64,000 nucleotides of DNA from Amorphoplanes friuliensis DSM 7358 (lineage in GTDB: Bacteria; Actinomycetota; Actinomycetes; Mycobacteriales; Micromonosporaceae), in NCBI RefSeq assembly GCF_000494755.1, contig NC_022657.1, positions 2,952,001 to 3,016,000 of the forward strand. Direction: 5' to 3'. The notes beneath the pieces are model-generated. The model saw only the letters and a list, made by a program, of their open reading frames with translations, ran no database searches and had not been told where the DNA came from. Both the position numbers and the translations under genes were made by a program. The number at the start of each line of letters is the position of its first letter. Within the stretch, counting starts at the first letter, position 1. Positions 16,888 through 25,943 of the stretch are shown here, piece by piece.

Positions 16888-17277
16888 TCAGGCCGACGAG
16901 GTCACCGGTTCCGCGGACAGCGTCGCCCAGTGCCGGCGGTTGATCCCGATCAGCACGGTGAGCGCCTCCCGGGCTTCCATCAGTTGCGCGATGTCAGCGT
17001 CGATCCGGTCGCGTTCGCCGGTCATCGTCACGAACGCCGACTCGGTGGCGCCCGGGTCGAGCGGGGCATCGACACACGGCAGCACCATCGCGATCACCCG
17101 GCTGGACATGCCCGCGTCGAAGAGCTGCCGGATCAGCGAGACCCGCTCGACCTCGGCGTCGGAATAGTGCCGCTGCCCGGCGTCGGAGCGTGAACTGCTC
17201 AGCAGGCCCTGCTCCTCGTAGTACCGCAGTGAGCGCGGACTCACGCCCGTGCGCTGGGACAGCTCGCCGATTCGCAT
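16888..17277 (-). CDS. MerR family transcriptional regulator
   Basis: 129 aa. The winged helix-turn-helix MRIGELSQRTGVSPRSLRYYEEQGLL at the N-terminus is canonical, followed by HYSDAEVERVSLIRQLFDAGMS and a dimer helix (MTGERDRIDADIAQLMEAREAL). No cysteine pair for metal binding, so a small-molecule or stress sensor is more likely. It sits 105 bases upstream of the oxidoreductase it probably controls. Confidence 0.9.
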   Translation of the reverse strand: MRIGELSQRTGVSPRSLRYYEEQGLLSSSRSDAGQRHYSDAEVERVSLIRQLFDAGMSSRVIAMVLPCVDAPLDPGATESAFVTMTGERDRIDADIAQLMEAREALTVLIGINRRHWATLSAEPVTSSA

Positions 17278-17710
17278 TCCCCGAAGCCTACGCCCGCGTC
17301 CTCCGCGCGACCGAAGTCTCCACCTCGGCCACGGTCGGGCCCTCCGAGGCCGGCCGGTCGCTGACGAACTGCGCTGCTGCGGCCGATCAGGTTGCCTGGT
17401 CGTTTCCTTGATATTGATAGCAGCGACATGAGGCTCGCGCGCCGTGTGTAACGTCGCTCACGGCATATTCGTGATCAATCCTCCGGGCCACCGCCCCGTT
17501 CATGAATAATTTACGTGGCGGGGGTTTGGTGCCGATGGGAACAGCCCGGGGAATTCACGATGGAACTGCCGCGAAATGTGTTGGTGACGTGCATCGGTAA
17601 CGGGCGAGAAATGTGCTTCCAGCCGCTCGCGCACCACCGGAAACTCCTGTTCTCTGAGCAGCGGGCGCCGAATCCACGGCGCTGAATGTCGGAGGGGTTC
17701 GGGAGCATCC
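17278..17710. other. intergenic region, 433 bp, divergent promoters
   Basis: No convincing gene. It lies between the MerR gene (minus) and the glycosyltransferase gene (plus) and is locally A/T-richer (around 17411-17430 and 17500-17515). A small hairpin GCCGTG...CACGGC spans 17441-17464. I saw no recognisable riboswitch; it probably holds the promoter and leader of the glucan operon. Confidence 0.5.
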
Positions 17711-19327
17711 ATGACGGCACCGACTGCACGTCCGGCCCGGCCGGGCGCTCGCCTCGCCTGGCGACCGTTGCAGCGCTCGACGCGCGTCGCGATCATCGGA
17801 GCGCTCGCGGCCACCATCTTCTACCAGCTGTTCCTGCTCAATCCGGCCTATCGCGGGCCGGGCTGGCTGTGGGTCACCATGCTGGCGGCGGAAGGGCTGA
17901 CCGCCCTGCACCTGGTCGGTACCTGGTGGACGATCCTCGCCCACGACGACCGGGCCGAGCCGGTGGACGTCACGGTCTGGCGCAACCGGCTGCGGGCCGG
18001 TGGGGACGTTCCGTCCATCGACGTGTTCATCACCGCCTACGGCGAGGATCCGGCCCTGGTACGCCGTACGGTGCTGGCGGCCCGCGACATGGACCTGCCG
18101 CACCGCACCTTCCTGCTCGACGACGGTGACAGTGACGAGCTGGCCCGGATCGCGGCCGACGCGGGTGTGGGATACCTGCGGCGCCCCGGGGGTGCACACG
18201 CCAAGGCGGGCAACGTCAACGCCGGGCTGGCCCGCACCGACGGCGAGTTCGTGGTGATCCTCGACGCCGATCACGTGCCCGAGCCGGGCTTCCTGCTCAG
18301 CATCCTGCCGCACTTCCAGGATCCGGAAGTCGCCTTCGTCCAGTCACCGCAGTCGTACACGAACAACGTCAACCTGGTCGCTACCGGATCCGGTGAGGCG
18401 CAGCGGATCTTCTACGAGCTGGTCTGCCCGGGGAAGAACCATTTCAACGCCGCATTCTGCGTCGGCACCAACGTGATGTTCCGGCGGGCCGCGCTCGACA
18501 GCATTGGTGGCATCTGGATCGGCAGCAACTCCGAGGACATCTGGACCTCGATCGAATTGCACAAGCGGGGCTGGAAATCGATCTACGTACCGCAGGTGCT
18601 GGCGCGTGGTCTCGCGCCTCAGGACGTGCCTTCCTATCTCAAGCAGCAGTTGCGCTGGGCCAGCGGCGGCTTCGAGGTGCTGTTGCGGGGCCGGTTGTTC
18701 AAGCGGGGCATCGGCCTGACCATCGACCAGCGCCTGCAGTACCTGTTCTGCGGCACCCACTATCTGCTGTCCGTGGCGATGCTGACCTTCATGCTGTTCC
18801 CGGCCCTGTACCTGCTCTTCGCGCTGAGCCCGATCCGGGCCGACGGGCTGGCCTGGGCCACTCACTACCTGCCCTTCCAGGCGGCTGTTCTGCTGGTCAC
18901 CTGGCTGCAGTCGGGTGGCTTCAAACTGTCCGCGATCGTCGCCAGCATCGGCGCCACACCCGTGCATCTGCGGGCGCTCGGCGGTGTGCTGCTGGGGCGG
19001 CCGGCGAAGTGGAAGGTCACCAACGCCGGTGGCGACGGCGCGCGGTCCCTGTGGGCGGTCATGCCGCTGGTCGCGATCCTGCTTCTCAACAGCACCGCGA
19101 TCGTGGTCGGCGTCCTCGTGATGGCGGATCCCGCCCCGACCTGGTTGTCGGTCGGCTGGGCTTCGATGATCGTGCTGATCCTGGGCCGGATGATCATCGA
19201 ATCGGTCACCGGCGGCCGGATCCGGCGCCGGGTCACCCCGCCGAGCGCAGCGCCGGTGGACGCCCGGTCCGCCACCGTCGAGGACAGCGCCACCACCAAG
19301 GTGATCGCCGTCGCGGCAGTCGCCTGA
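17711..19327 (+). CDS. cellulose-synthase-like family 2 glycosyltransferase (probable beta-glucan synthase)
   Basis: 538 aa, processive GT2. Two N-terminal membrane helices precede a cytosolic catalytic domain with UDP-binding DDG (about 137), metal-binding D185-A-D187, catalytic-base motif S274-E-D276 and product-tunnel motif Q312-x-x-R-W316. Four or five C-terminal helices follow. No PilZ domain, so no direct cyclic-di-GMP control is visible. The next genes encode an HlyD-like anchor and a GH81 endo-beta-1,3-glucanase. By analogy with curdlan loci (GT2 CrdS plus accessory proteins) I infer a secreted beta-1,3- or mixed-linkage glucan; cellulose is the alternative. Confidence 0.85.
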   Translation: MTAPTARPARPGARLAWRPLQRSTRVAIIGALAATIFYQLFLLNPAYRGPGWLWVTMLAAEGLTALHLVGTWWTILAHDDRAEPVDVTVWRNRLRAGGDVPSIDVFITAYGEDPALVRRTVLAARDMDLPHRTFLLDDGDSDELARIAADAGVGYLRRPGGAHAKAGNVNAGLARTDGEFVVILDADHVPEPGFLLSILPHFQDPEVAFVQSPQSYTNNVNLVATGSGEAQRIFYELVCPGKNHFNAAFCVGTNVMFRRAALDSIGGIWIGSNSEDIWTSIELHKRGWKSIYVPQVLARGLAPQDVPSYLKQQLRWASGGFEVLLRGRLFKRGIGLTIDQRLQYLFCGTHYLLSVAMLTFMLFPALYLLFALSPIRADGLAWATHYLPFQAAVLLVTWLQSGGFKLSAIVASIGATPVHLRALGGVLLGRPAKWKVTNAGGDGARSLWAVMPLVAILLLNSTAIVVGVLVMADPAPTWLSVGWASMIVLILGRMIIESVTGGRIRRRVTPPSAAPVDARSATVEDSATTKVIAVAAVA

Positions 19328-19377
19328 TCAGGACGCCCCGAACACCCCTCAGCCATCGGTAGCGGAAAGGCACGATC

Positions 19378-20148
19378 ATGAGCACCACGTACGGGACGGC
19401 GATCAAGCCCGAAGAGCACACGGCCACCGAACCAGCGCCCGAACCCGCCCCACCGGCCCCTCGCCACCGGCTCCGGCGCACACTGTCGGTGCTGCGTACG
19501 GTGACAGTGGTTCTGATCCTGCTCGCCGCGGCCGTGGGCGGTGGTTACTACGTCGTGACCCACCGGCTCGCCGACCGGGCGTACGTGAACGCCGGCACGG
19601 CGGTGCTGACCGCCGAGCCGATCACCGTGGGCTCCGCCGACGCCGCCGTCGTCACCCGGATGCTGACCGCCGAGCGCCGGAGCGTGACCGCCGGCGCGGC
19701 CCTGGCCACGATCACCGTGACCGCCGACGGCCGCGGCAACAAGGTGCAGGAGCTGCGCGCGCCCGCGGCCGGCATCGTCACCGAGGTCAACGTCGCCCCC
19801 GGGCAGATCGCGCGGGCCGGTGAACCGATCGTCACGCTGTACGACCCGGCCAAGCTGGTCTTCAAGGTCGACGTGCCGCTGGAGACGCTGCGCAAACTGA
19901 GGCTCGGGATGACCGCGTACGTCACCGGGCCGGGCCTGTCCGGCCGGATCGCGACGACGCTGCAGGAGGTTCAGCCGAGGGTGACCACGGGCGAGGCGGC
20001 GGCTACGGGCGACGGGCTCACCGTTGTGCTGGTGCCCGACACCGCGGTTCTCAGCACCGTCCGGACGCTGGTGCCCGGGCTGCAGTTCGCCGTGGTCGTC
20101 GACACCACCACGGCGGTCGGCCAGACGCCGGCGGTGAACAGCGCATGA
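19378..20148 (+). CDS. HlyD-like membrane-fusion/adaptor protein of the glucan operon
   Basis: 256 aa. A Pro/Ala-rich cytosolic N-terminus and one membrane helix (TVTVVLILLAAAVGGGYYVV) precede an extracytoplasmic domain with the barrel-sandwich (lipoyl-like) motif ELRAPAAGIVTEV and VAPGQIARAGEPIVTLYD, then a beta-barrel stretch. No long coiled-coil hairpin is present. Similar single-pass barrel proteins accompany exopolysaccharide synthases (for example the periplasmic part of Alg44). It overlaps the GH81 gene by 4 bp (ATGA), showing coupled translation. Confidence 0.75.
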   Translation: MSTTYGTAIKPEEHTATEPAPEPAPPAPRHRLRRTLSVLRTVTVVLILLAAAVGGGYYVVTHRLADRAYVNAGTAVLTAEPITVGSADAAVVTRMLTAERRSVTAGAALATITVTADGRGNKVQELRAPAAGIVTEVNVAPGQIARAGEPIVTLYDPAKLVFKVDVPLETLRKLRLGMTAYVTGPGLSGRIATTLQEVQPRVTTGEAAATGDGLTVVLVPDTAVLSTVRTLVPGLQFAVVVDTTTAVGQTPAVNSA

Positions 20149-22268
20149 GTCGCCGCCGGACAGTCGTGACCGCGATGGCGGCACTCGCCGCGCTGACCGC
20201 GTGCAGTGCCGAGCCGGCCTCACCGCCGGCCCGGCCCGGCCCGAACCCGCAGACGTCGGCGTCCGGTGCGGTCGCCGAGGCGGCCGCGGTGACAAAGCTG
20301 GAGGCTCCGACGGTGACCGGTCGCGGGAGCATCGCCGGCACGCTGCCGGCCGGCTCGGCGCCCACCAAGACACCCGTGCAGGCCGGCGAACTCGCGGGTC
20401 AGGCCGTACCGACCAACCAGTGGTGGAGTTCCGCCCTGACCGGGCCGCGCACCCAGCCGCTCTGGGCGCACCCGCTCGCTGTCCAGGCCGCAGCCGGTGG
20501 CCTGCAGATCAGCGGCGGGCCCGTCACGGCCGCCCCGAAGGCGATCACCACCGGCTTTGTCCCGGCCCTGACCGTCGGCGCCGCCACCGGTGCGGTCAGC
20601 GTCGTCGGCTACGGCGCCTTCCACGTCGTCCTGCGGGTCGGACTGGCGAGTGGTGGCCACGTCGACGCCACCGTGGTGCAGGGCAGTCCGGTGCTGTGGC
20701 TGCGCTTCAACGGCGCGAAGCCCACTTTGGACGGTGCTTTCGTCGACGCCGGCAGCTCGGCGACCCGGGTCCGGCTCGACATCGCCGGCGGGCGCTGGGA
20801 CGTGCTCGGCACCGATCTCAGCGTCACCGGGACCGGCATCACCGGCTCCGGCGAACAGCTCGCTGTCGCCCGGGTGCCGGCCGGGTCCGACCGTGCGGCC
20901 TGGGAGAAGGCCAGCACGGGCGATCCGGTCGTCGAGACCACGGCCGCCACCGCGTACGACGCCAAGGCGGGGACCGTCACGCAGACCCTCACCGCACGGC
21001 GGGCCGGAGGTGGCACCGGGGCCTGGGCTCTGTTGCCGCACCAGCAGGCCGGCCTCGTCGCCGGGCCGGGTGCTACGGCTGGTTCCTACCCCGACTCCCG
21101 CGGGACGATGTCGCTGGTCACCGCCTCCACGGTGCAGATCCGGGTGCCGATGCCGGGGCTGCTCACGGGCGTACCCAAGGTGCCGTTGACTTCGGGCGTG
21201 ACCAAGGCCGTACGCGCGGACCTGGACCTTGATCTGGCCGACCCGCCCGGAGCGGGCGGCAGCTACTTCGGTCTCAAGGAGCTCGGCCGGCTGGCCTCCA
21301 TCGCCGAGGTGGCCGGCGCGGTCGGCGCCGACACCCAGCGCAAGACCGCGCTCGACCGGCTGCGGCCCCAGTTGATCGACTGGCTGACCTACAGCGGACC
21401 GGCGGACGGACGGTACTTCGGCTACGACAAGGTCTGGGGCGGGCTGATCGCGGTGCCCGCCGAATTCGGTGCCCAGGACTACAACGACCACCACTTCCAG
21501 TACGGCTACCTGGTACGCGCGGCAGCCGTGCTCGCGACGGCCGACCCCGGCTTCGCCCGCGACTACGGCGACGTGGTCGATCTGGTGGTCGACGACTACG
21601 CAGGCTCGGCCACGACGGGATTCCCGCCGTTCCGAGCGTTCAACGCTTACCTCGGCCACTCGGCCGCGTCGGGGTTCGCCCCCTTCGCGGACGGCAACAA
21701 CCAGGAGTCGTCCAGCGAGGCGGTGGCCGCCTGGGAGGCCGTGGTGCGCTGGGGCCTGGTCCGGAAGAACACCGAGATGACTGCGTACGGCATCACCCAC
21801 TACGCCCTCGAGGCCGCAACCGCCCGCATGTACTGGCTCGGCGAGGGCCTGACCCGTGAGCCCGGGTACGAGCACACCACCGCGGGCATCGTCTGGGACG
21901 CCAAGGTCGACTACGCCACCTGGTTCGACCCGAAGCCGGAGTCCATCCTCGGCATCCAGCTGCTGCCACTGACCTTCGGCGCGTTCTACCGTGGACCGTC
22001 GGCCGTCCGCGAACGGGAGCTGGGCGACAAACCGGTGGTCTGGGGCGACCTGTTCGCCGCCGACCTCGCCCTGTCCGACCCGGCGGCGGCCCGCAAACGG
22101 CTCGACGCGGGAGTCACCCGGGAGGACAGCACGAGCCGGGCGATGGTCCGCTACTTCATCGAGGCGCTGGTGGTGCTCGGGCCGCCGCAGCCGGCTTCAC
22201 CGCAGCCGGTGGGCGCCCTGGCCTTCGGACCGGCGAAGAATCCACGGGTGGTCCGCACGGACGGTTAG
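20145..22268 (+). CDS. GH81 endo-1,3-beta-glucanase, lipoprotein
   Basis: 707 aa. A lipoprotein signal (MAALAALTAC, lipid-modified Cys about 20) and a linker precede a full GH81 catalytic region. Family landmarks are NQWWSSAL near residue 87, the DYNDHHFQYGYLVRAA motif, and the catalytic-glutamate segment NNQESSSEA with E521 and E525. GH81 enzymes cleave beta-1,3-glucan (laminarin, curdlan). Being cotranslated with a GT2 synthase suggests a role in trimming or releasing the polymer, much as cellulose operons carry a GH8 cellulase. Confidence 0.88.
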   Translation: MSRRRTVVTAMAALAALTACSAEPASPPARPGPNPQTSASGAVAEAAAVTKLEAPTVTGRGSIAGTLPAGSAPTKTPVQAGELAGQAVPTNQWWSSALTGPRTQPLWAHPLAVQAAAGGLQISGGPVTAAPKAITTGFVPALTVGAATGAVSVVGYGAFHVVLRVGLASGGHVDATVVQGSPVLWLRFNGAKPTLDGAFVDAGSSATRVRLDIAGGRWDVLGTDLSVTGTGITGSGEQLAVARVPAGSDRAAWEKASTGDPVVETTAATAYDAKAGTVTQTLTARRAGGGTGAWALLPHQQAGLVAGPGATAGSYPDSRGTMSLVTASTVQIRVPMPGLLTGVPKVPLTSGVTKAVRADLDLDLADPPGAGGSYFGLKELGRLASIAEVAGAVGADTQRKTALDRLRPQLIDWLTYSGPADGRYFGYDKVWGGLIAVPAEFGAQDYNDHHFQYGYLVRAAAVLATADPGFARDYGDVVDLVVDDYAGSATTGFPPFRAFNAYLGHSAASGFAPFADGNNQESSSEAVAAWEAVVRWGLVRKNTEMTAYGITHYALEAATARMYWLGEGLTREPGYEHTTAGIVWDAKVDYATWFDPKPESILGIQLLPLTFGAFYRGPSAVRERELGDKPVVWGDLFAADLALSDPAAARKRLDAGVTREDSTSRAMVRYFIEALVVLGPPQPASPQPVGALAFGPAKNPRVVRTDG

Positions 22269-22337
22269 GACCGCCTGGCGGCCTCTTGGACAATGGCCGG
22301 ACGTCGTTGCATACTCGGCGTCGGCTCGGGGGGTGCG

Positions 22338-22793
22338 ATGCGCGGACCGGACGTCGTTCAATCGTGGATGGTCCTGGTGGTGGGTGTAATTTTCCTCGGC
22401 GTTGCCGTGGGGCTGCACCATCAGGACCGGCCCTACGACAACGGCGTAACTACAAACGGCACAGTCACCGCATTCACCTCCAGCACCGATTCCAGCAATC
22501 GCATCCGCTACGAGCGGGCCATTTCATTCACCGTGCCCGGCAATCGCTCGGTGACGATCCGGGATGTCGAGGGACGCGGCTACCGGCAGCCGGTGGTCGG
22601 CGAGAAGGTCGACATCTCGTACCGGGCGGGTGAACCCGGGGAAGCGAAAGTCGTTCCTCCGCCCTCGGCTTATCAGGCCTGGATGACGCCCTTGTTCGCC
22701 GCCTTGTCGCTGGGTCTGGTACTGACCGGGTTGATCGGTGTTTTGGGTCCCGCCCTTCGGCGCCGCGCAGCCCGGCGAGCCGCACACGGCTGA
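22338..22793 (+). CDS. DUF3592-like membrane protein
   Basis: 151 aa. Two membrane helices (SWMVLVVGVIFLGVAVGL near the start and TPLFAALSLGLVLTGLIGVLG near the end) flank an extracytoplasmic beta-rich domain with the DUF3592 signature (VVGEKVDISYRAGEPGEAKV). ATG 22338 is preceded by a G-rich ribosome site; an in-frame ATG at 22293 is less likely. Function unknown. It follows GH81 by 69 bases and could be part of the operon. Confidence 0.7.
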   Translation: MRGPDVVQSWMVLVVGVIFLGVAVGLHHQDRPYDNGVTTNGTVTAFTSSTDSSNRIRYERAISFTVPGNRSVTIRDVEGRGYRQPVVGEKVDISYRAGEPGEAKVVPPPSAYQAWMTPLFAALSLGLVLTGLIGVLGPALRRRAARRAAHG

Positions 22794-22859
22794 CAGGACG
22801 ATCAGCTAGGGCTTCGTGCGGGCGGCTCAGGGCCGGGCTACGGTGATCCGGGGGTGATC

Positions 22860-23663
22860 ATGCCGGAGCTGCCGGAGGTCGAATCGGCGCGTGCGGTCAT
22901 CGAACGGGGTGGCCTGCGGCGCAAGATCGTCGAGGTGGACGACTCCGACTCCTACGTCTGCCGTCCACACCTTCCGGGTCAGATCCGGGAGGCGCTGCTC
23001 GGGCGGACGCTGGTGGCGGCGCATCGCCGGGGCAAGAGCATGTGGTGCGACACCAGCGACGACGGTCCCGAGCTGGGCGTTCACCTCGGCATGTCGGGCA
23101 AGATCGTGATTGCCGACCCGGACGGTACGGAGATCGACGGCGGCGACTACTGGGAGGGCCGGCGTGGGTCCGGTGACTACCGGTGGTCCCGGTTCGCGTT
23201 GACCTTCGCCGACGGTGGCCGTCTGCTGCTGGTCGATCCTCGGCGGCTGGGGCGGGTGCGCCTCGACCCACCGGTGGAGTCGCTCGGCCCGGACGCGGCC
23301 ACGATGACACCGGCCCAGTTCCGTGCGGCGCTGGCCCGTGGCACGGCCCCGGTGAAGGCGCGTCTGCTCGACCAGGAGGCCGTCGCCGGGATCGGGAACC
23401 TGCTGGCCGACCAGATCCTGTGGTCGGCGCGCATCAACCCGGGCCGTCCGGTCGGCGAGCTCACCCCCGACGACGTCAATCGTCTCCTGCGGGCCACGCG
23501 CCGGGCGGTGCGCTCAGCAATTGCCGGCGGTGGTGTGCACACCCTCGAGCTGATTCCGTTCCGGTTTGCGGGCGGCCATTGTCCTCGCGACGGCGCACCC
23601 ATGGAGAAAAGCACGGTGGGTGGGCGTACGAGCTGGTGGTGCAGTAGAGAACAGGCATATTAG
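22860..23663 (+). CDS. Fpg/Nei family DNA glycosylase
   Basis: 267 aa. It starts with the catalytic MPELPEVE (Pro2 becomes the N-terminal nucleophile after Met removal, Glu3 acid), which fixes the start at 22860. H2TH region: DQEAVAGIGNLLADQILW with the N and K/R residues of the DNA clamp. The C-terminal finger reads CPRDG...WWCSREQ, so only two of the four zinc cysteines of classical Fpg are present. It is an actinobacterial Nei/Fpg branch protein for oxidised-base repair, and may be a zincless-finger type. Confidence 0.88.
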   Translation: MPELPEVESARAVIERGGLRRKIVEVDDSDSYVCRPHLPGQIREALLGRTLVAAHRRGKSMWCDTSDDGPELGVHLGMSGKIVIADPDGTEIDGGDYWEGRRGSGDYRWSRFALTFADGGRLLLVDPRRLGRVRLDPPVESLGPDAATMTPAQFRAALARGTAPVKARLLDQEAVAGIGNLLADQILWSARINPGRPVGELTPDDVNRLLRATRRAVRSAIAGGGVHTLELIPFRFAGGHCPRDGAPMEKSTVGGRTSWWCSREQAY

Positions 23664-23738
23664 AGGGGCGTTCTAAAGAAACGCTTAACGGTCGGATGGC
23701 CATTGTCATAATGGCGTGAGCCTGCCATTGTGCCCATC

Positions 23739-24164
23739 ATGCGAGTTCATTCTTTCCAGCACCGCCGGTACGGGCGGGTCATCGCCGCGGTCGGTCTCAC
23801 CGTTCTGCTCGGCTTCACCGGCGCGTGCGGCGGATCGGACGACAAAGCCGCCGGCACCACCGCCACGGCCGACGCCACTGCTGCACCAGCGGACGAGCCT
23901 GCCGGCGACTGCGGGGCCGCACAGGCCGAGATCAAGGCGTCGCTGACCGGCATGGGCGCGGTGACCTCGGTCGACGTGCCGACCTGCGACAAGGCGGTCG
24001 TGGCCACGACGCTGGGTGCCGACGAGGGTGACCAGGCGGCCAGCCTCTGCCAGAACGCCGCCAACGAGGCCTCGACCCACGGCGTCGCCGCGGTGAGCGT
24101 CGTGTCCGCCGACGGCAAGGAGCTGGCCACCGGCACCACCGCGGAGGACTGCAAGGCTTCCTGA
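23739..24164 (+). CDS. small secreted lipoprotein, hypothetical
   Basis: About 141 aa. The basic N-terminus and hydrophobic stretch VIAAVGLTVLLGF end in the lipobox TGAC. A Thr/Ala-rich linker and a ~90-residue domain with four further cysteines follow (DCGAAQAEI, PTCDKAVV, SLCQNAAN, EDCKAS), likely two disulfides. ATG 23739 or 23730. No family recognised. Confidence 0.7.
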   Translation: MRVHSFQHRRYGRVIAAVGLTVLLGFTGACGGSDDKAAGTTATADATAAPADEPAGDCGAAQAEIKASLTGMGAVTSVDVPTCDKAVVATTLGADEGDQAASLCQNAANEASTHGVAAVSVVSADGKELATGTTAEDCKAS

Positions 24165-24235
24165 CGGCGTTGCGCGCCCGTTGGTACGGTGTGCCCCGAT
24201 CGCGGGCCGTCGGCGGTCGACGGGGAGGGTACGCG

Positions 24236-25837
24236 GTGGGGGAGATACGGCTGTTGGGGCCGGTCGAGGTTCGCGCCCCCGACGGGTCCGTTCTCGCGGG
24301 TGAGCCCCGGCGCCTGGCTGTGCTGGCGGCCCTGGCGGTCGACGCGGGCCGGGTGGTGCAGGCGACGACCTTGATCGACCGGGTCTGGGGCGACGATCCG
24401 CCCGGGCAGGCCGCCCGGACGCTCGGCACCTACGTCACGCGGATCCGGCGCATGCTGGAACAGTCCGGCGACTCGTCGGTGACCGTGGTCAGCCAGGCGG
24501 GCGGTTACCGGCTGACCGCCGGGCACGACCAGGTCGACCTGTTCCGCTTCCGTGACCTGGTCGTCGGTGCGCGGGCACCGTCCATCACCCCGGAGCGCCG
24601 GGTCGAGCTGCTGCGTCAGAGTGTGTCGCTGCACCGCGGGGACCCCCTGACCGGAGTGAGTGGAGCGTGGGCGACCCGGACCCGCGAGCAGCTGGCCGGC
24701 GAACTGCTGACGGCCCGGGCGGAGTGGGCCGAGGCCGAGCTGGCGGTCGGCAACACGACGGTGGTGCTGGCGCCCCTGACCGCACTGGTCGACGCGAATC
24801 CCCTGGTGGAGCCGCTGGTTGTGACGCTGGTGCGAGCGCTGGTCGCTGCCGGCCGTCCCACCGAGGCCCTGGAACGGTGCCGCCTGCACCAGCAGCGGCT
24901 GGCTGACGGCTACGGCACGGACCCGAGCCCACAGTTGAAGGCGCTCTACGAGTCGGTCCTGCGCGGCGACCAGCGTCCGGCCGCGGTGGCCGAGCGGTCC
25001 CAGGTGCCGGCGGCCGTCGCGGTGCTGGAGCCGGAACGTCCGCTGCCGGCCCCGGCCGTTCCGTCGAGGCGTCGTCGCCGATACGTCATGGCTGCTGTCG
25101 GGGTGTGCGCGACGCTGGCCGGTGCGCTCGGCGCCGTGGTGGTGTCCCGGCCACCGGACCGGATCACCGAGACCCGTTTCACCGTCACCGAGGACTTCTC
25201 CGGAACCGCGTTGACGCCGATGCAGTGGGCCGCCAATCAGGCCGAGCGGGAGAACGGCTCGTCCTGGTCACCCGGTGCGGTCCGGGTCGGTGGCGGTGAA
25301 GTGCAGATCAGCGGAACGGGCCGCAACCCGACCGGCGCCGGCAACGTCGGGGGTGCCGTCTGCTGGTGCCTGGACGGGGGGATCGTGCGCACCTACGGGG
25401 TGTGGGAGGTCCGGGCCAGGTTCGACGTCGGCACCGGGTACGCCCCCGCCCTCGGGCTGTACTCCGGGGTCGACGAGGACACCCCGGGCTGGGGTTTCAT
25501 GACTATGGGCCGTTTCGACGACGGCGAGCGGCGGGTCATGTATCCCGTGGTGCGCGGTGCGGGCGCCGAGCCCGTCGACGGCTCTCCGGTGGCGGGGGAC
25601 TTCACCGACTGGAACACGTTTTCGATCGAGTGGCGGGCCGATTTTGTCGCCATCTCCCTGAACGGTGTGGTCGTTCTCGACACCCGGAAGCTTCCCGGAC
25701 CGGTGAGCATCCCGACCGTCCCGATGTTTCTCTACGTGCAGATCATCCCGGGGCCCGAGGGTCCGGTGCCGGCCCCGAACCAGGAGACGCCGAGCCGGGT
25801 CGCGGCGCATGTGGACTGGGCGCGCTACACGAGCTGA
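24236..25837 (+). CDS. SARP-family regulator fused via a membrane helix to a GH16-like lectin domain
   Basis: 533 aa. Residues 1-95: OmpR-type winged helix of SARP regulators (GEIRLLGPVEV, TLIDRVWGDDPP, YVTRIRRML, GGYRL). 100-245: BTAD helical repeats (FRFRDLVVGAR, ALERCRLHQQRLADGYGTDPSPQLKALYESVL). About 283-303: one membrane helix. About 315-533: extracytoplasmic concanavalin-like fold of GH16 type (YGVWEVRARFDVGTGYAPALGLY, DWNTFSIEWRADFVAISLNG, VDWARY). The GH16 catalytic E-x-D-x-x-E is absent (GWGFMTMG stands there), so a sugar-sensing role is inferred. GTG 24236 follows GGGGAGGG. Next to the glucan synthase operon and upstream of a GH5 gene, which it probably regulates. Confidence 0.82.
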   Translation: MGEIRLLGPVEVRAPDGSVLAGEPRRLAVLAALAVDAGRVVQATTLIDRVWGDDPPGQAARTLGTYVTRIRRMLEQSGDSSVTVVSQAGGYRLTAGHDQVDLFRFRDLVVGARAPSITPERRVELLRQSVSLHRGDPLTGVSGAWATRTREQLAGELLTARAEWAEAELAVGNTTVVLAPLTALVDANPLVEPLVVTLVRALVAAGRPTEALERCRLHQQRLADGYGTDPSPQLKALYESVLRGDQRPAAVAERSQVPAAVAVLEPERPLPAPAVPSRRRRRYVMAAVGVCATLAGALGAVVVSRPPDRITETRFTVTEDFSGTALTPMQWAANQAERENGSSWSPGAVRVGGGEVQISGTGRNPTGAGNVGGAVCWCLDGGIVRTYGVWEVRARFDVGTGYAPALGLYSGVDEDTPGWGFMTMGRFDDGERRVMYPVVRGAGAEPVDGSPVAGDFTDWNTFSIEWRADFVAISLNGVVVLDTRKLPGPVSIPTVPMFLYVQIIPGPEGPVPAPNQETPSRVAAHVDWARYTS

Positions 25838-25943
25838 CCAGCGCCTCAACCATTCCACAGCCGAGCCGTCGGAGTGCCCTGCGACCCTCTTGATCAACGG
25901 GCCGGGATCACGGCGTCGAGACACGAACTACGGGGAAACATCT

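Noticed and set aside
17500..17817. Minus-strand ORF in the gap before the glycosyltransferase
   Set aside because: It overlaps the glycosyltransferase start, has no ribosome site and an Arg-rich translation without structure.
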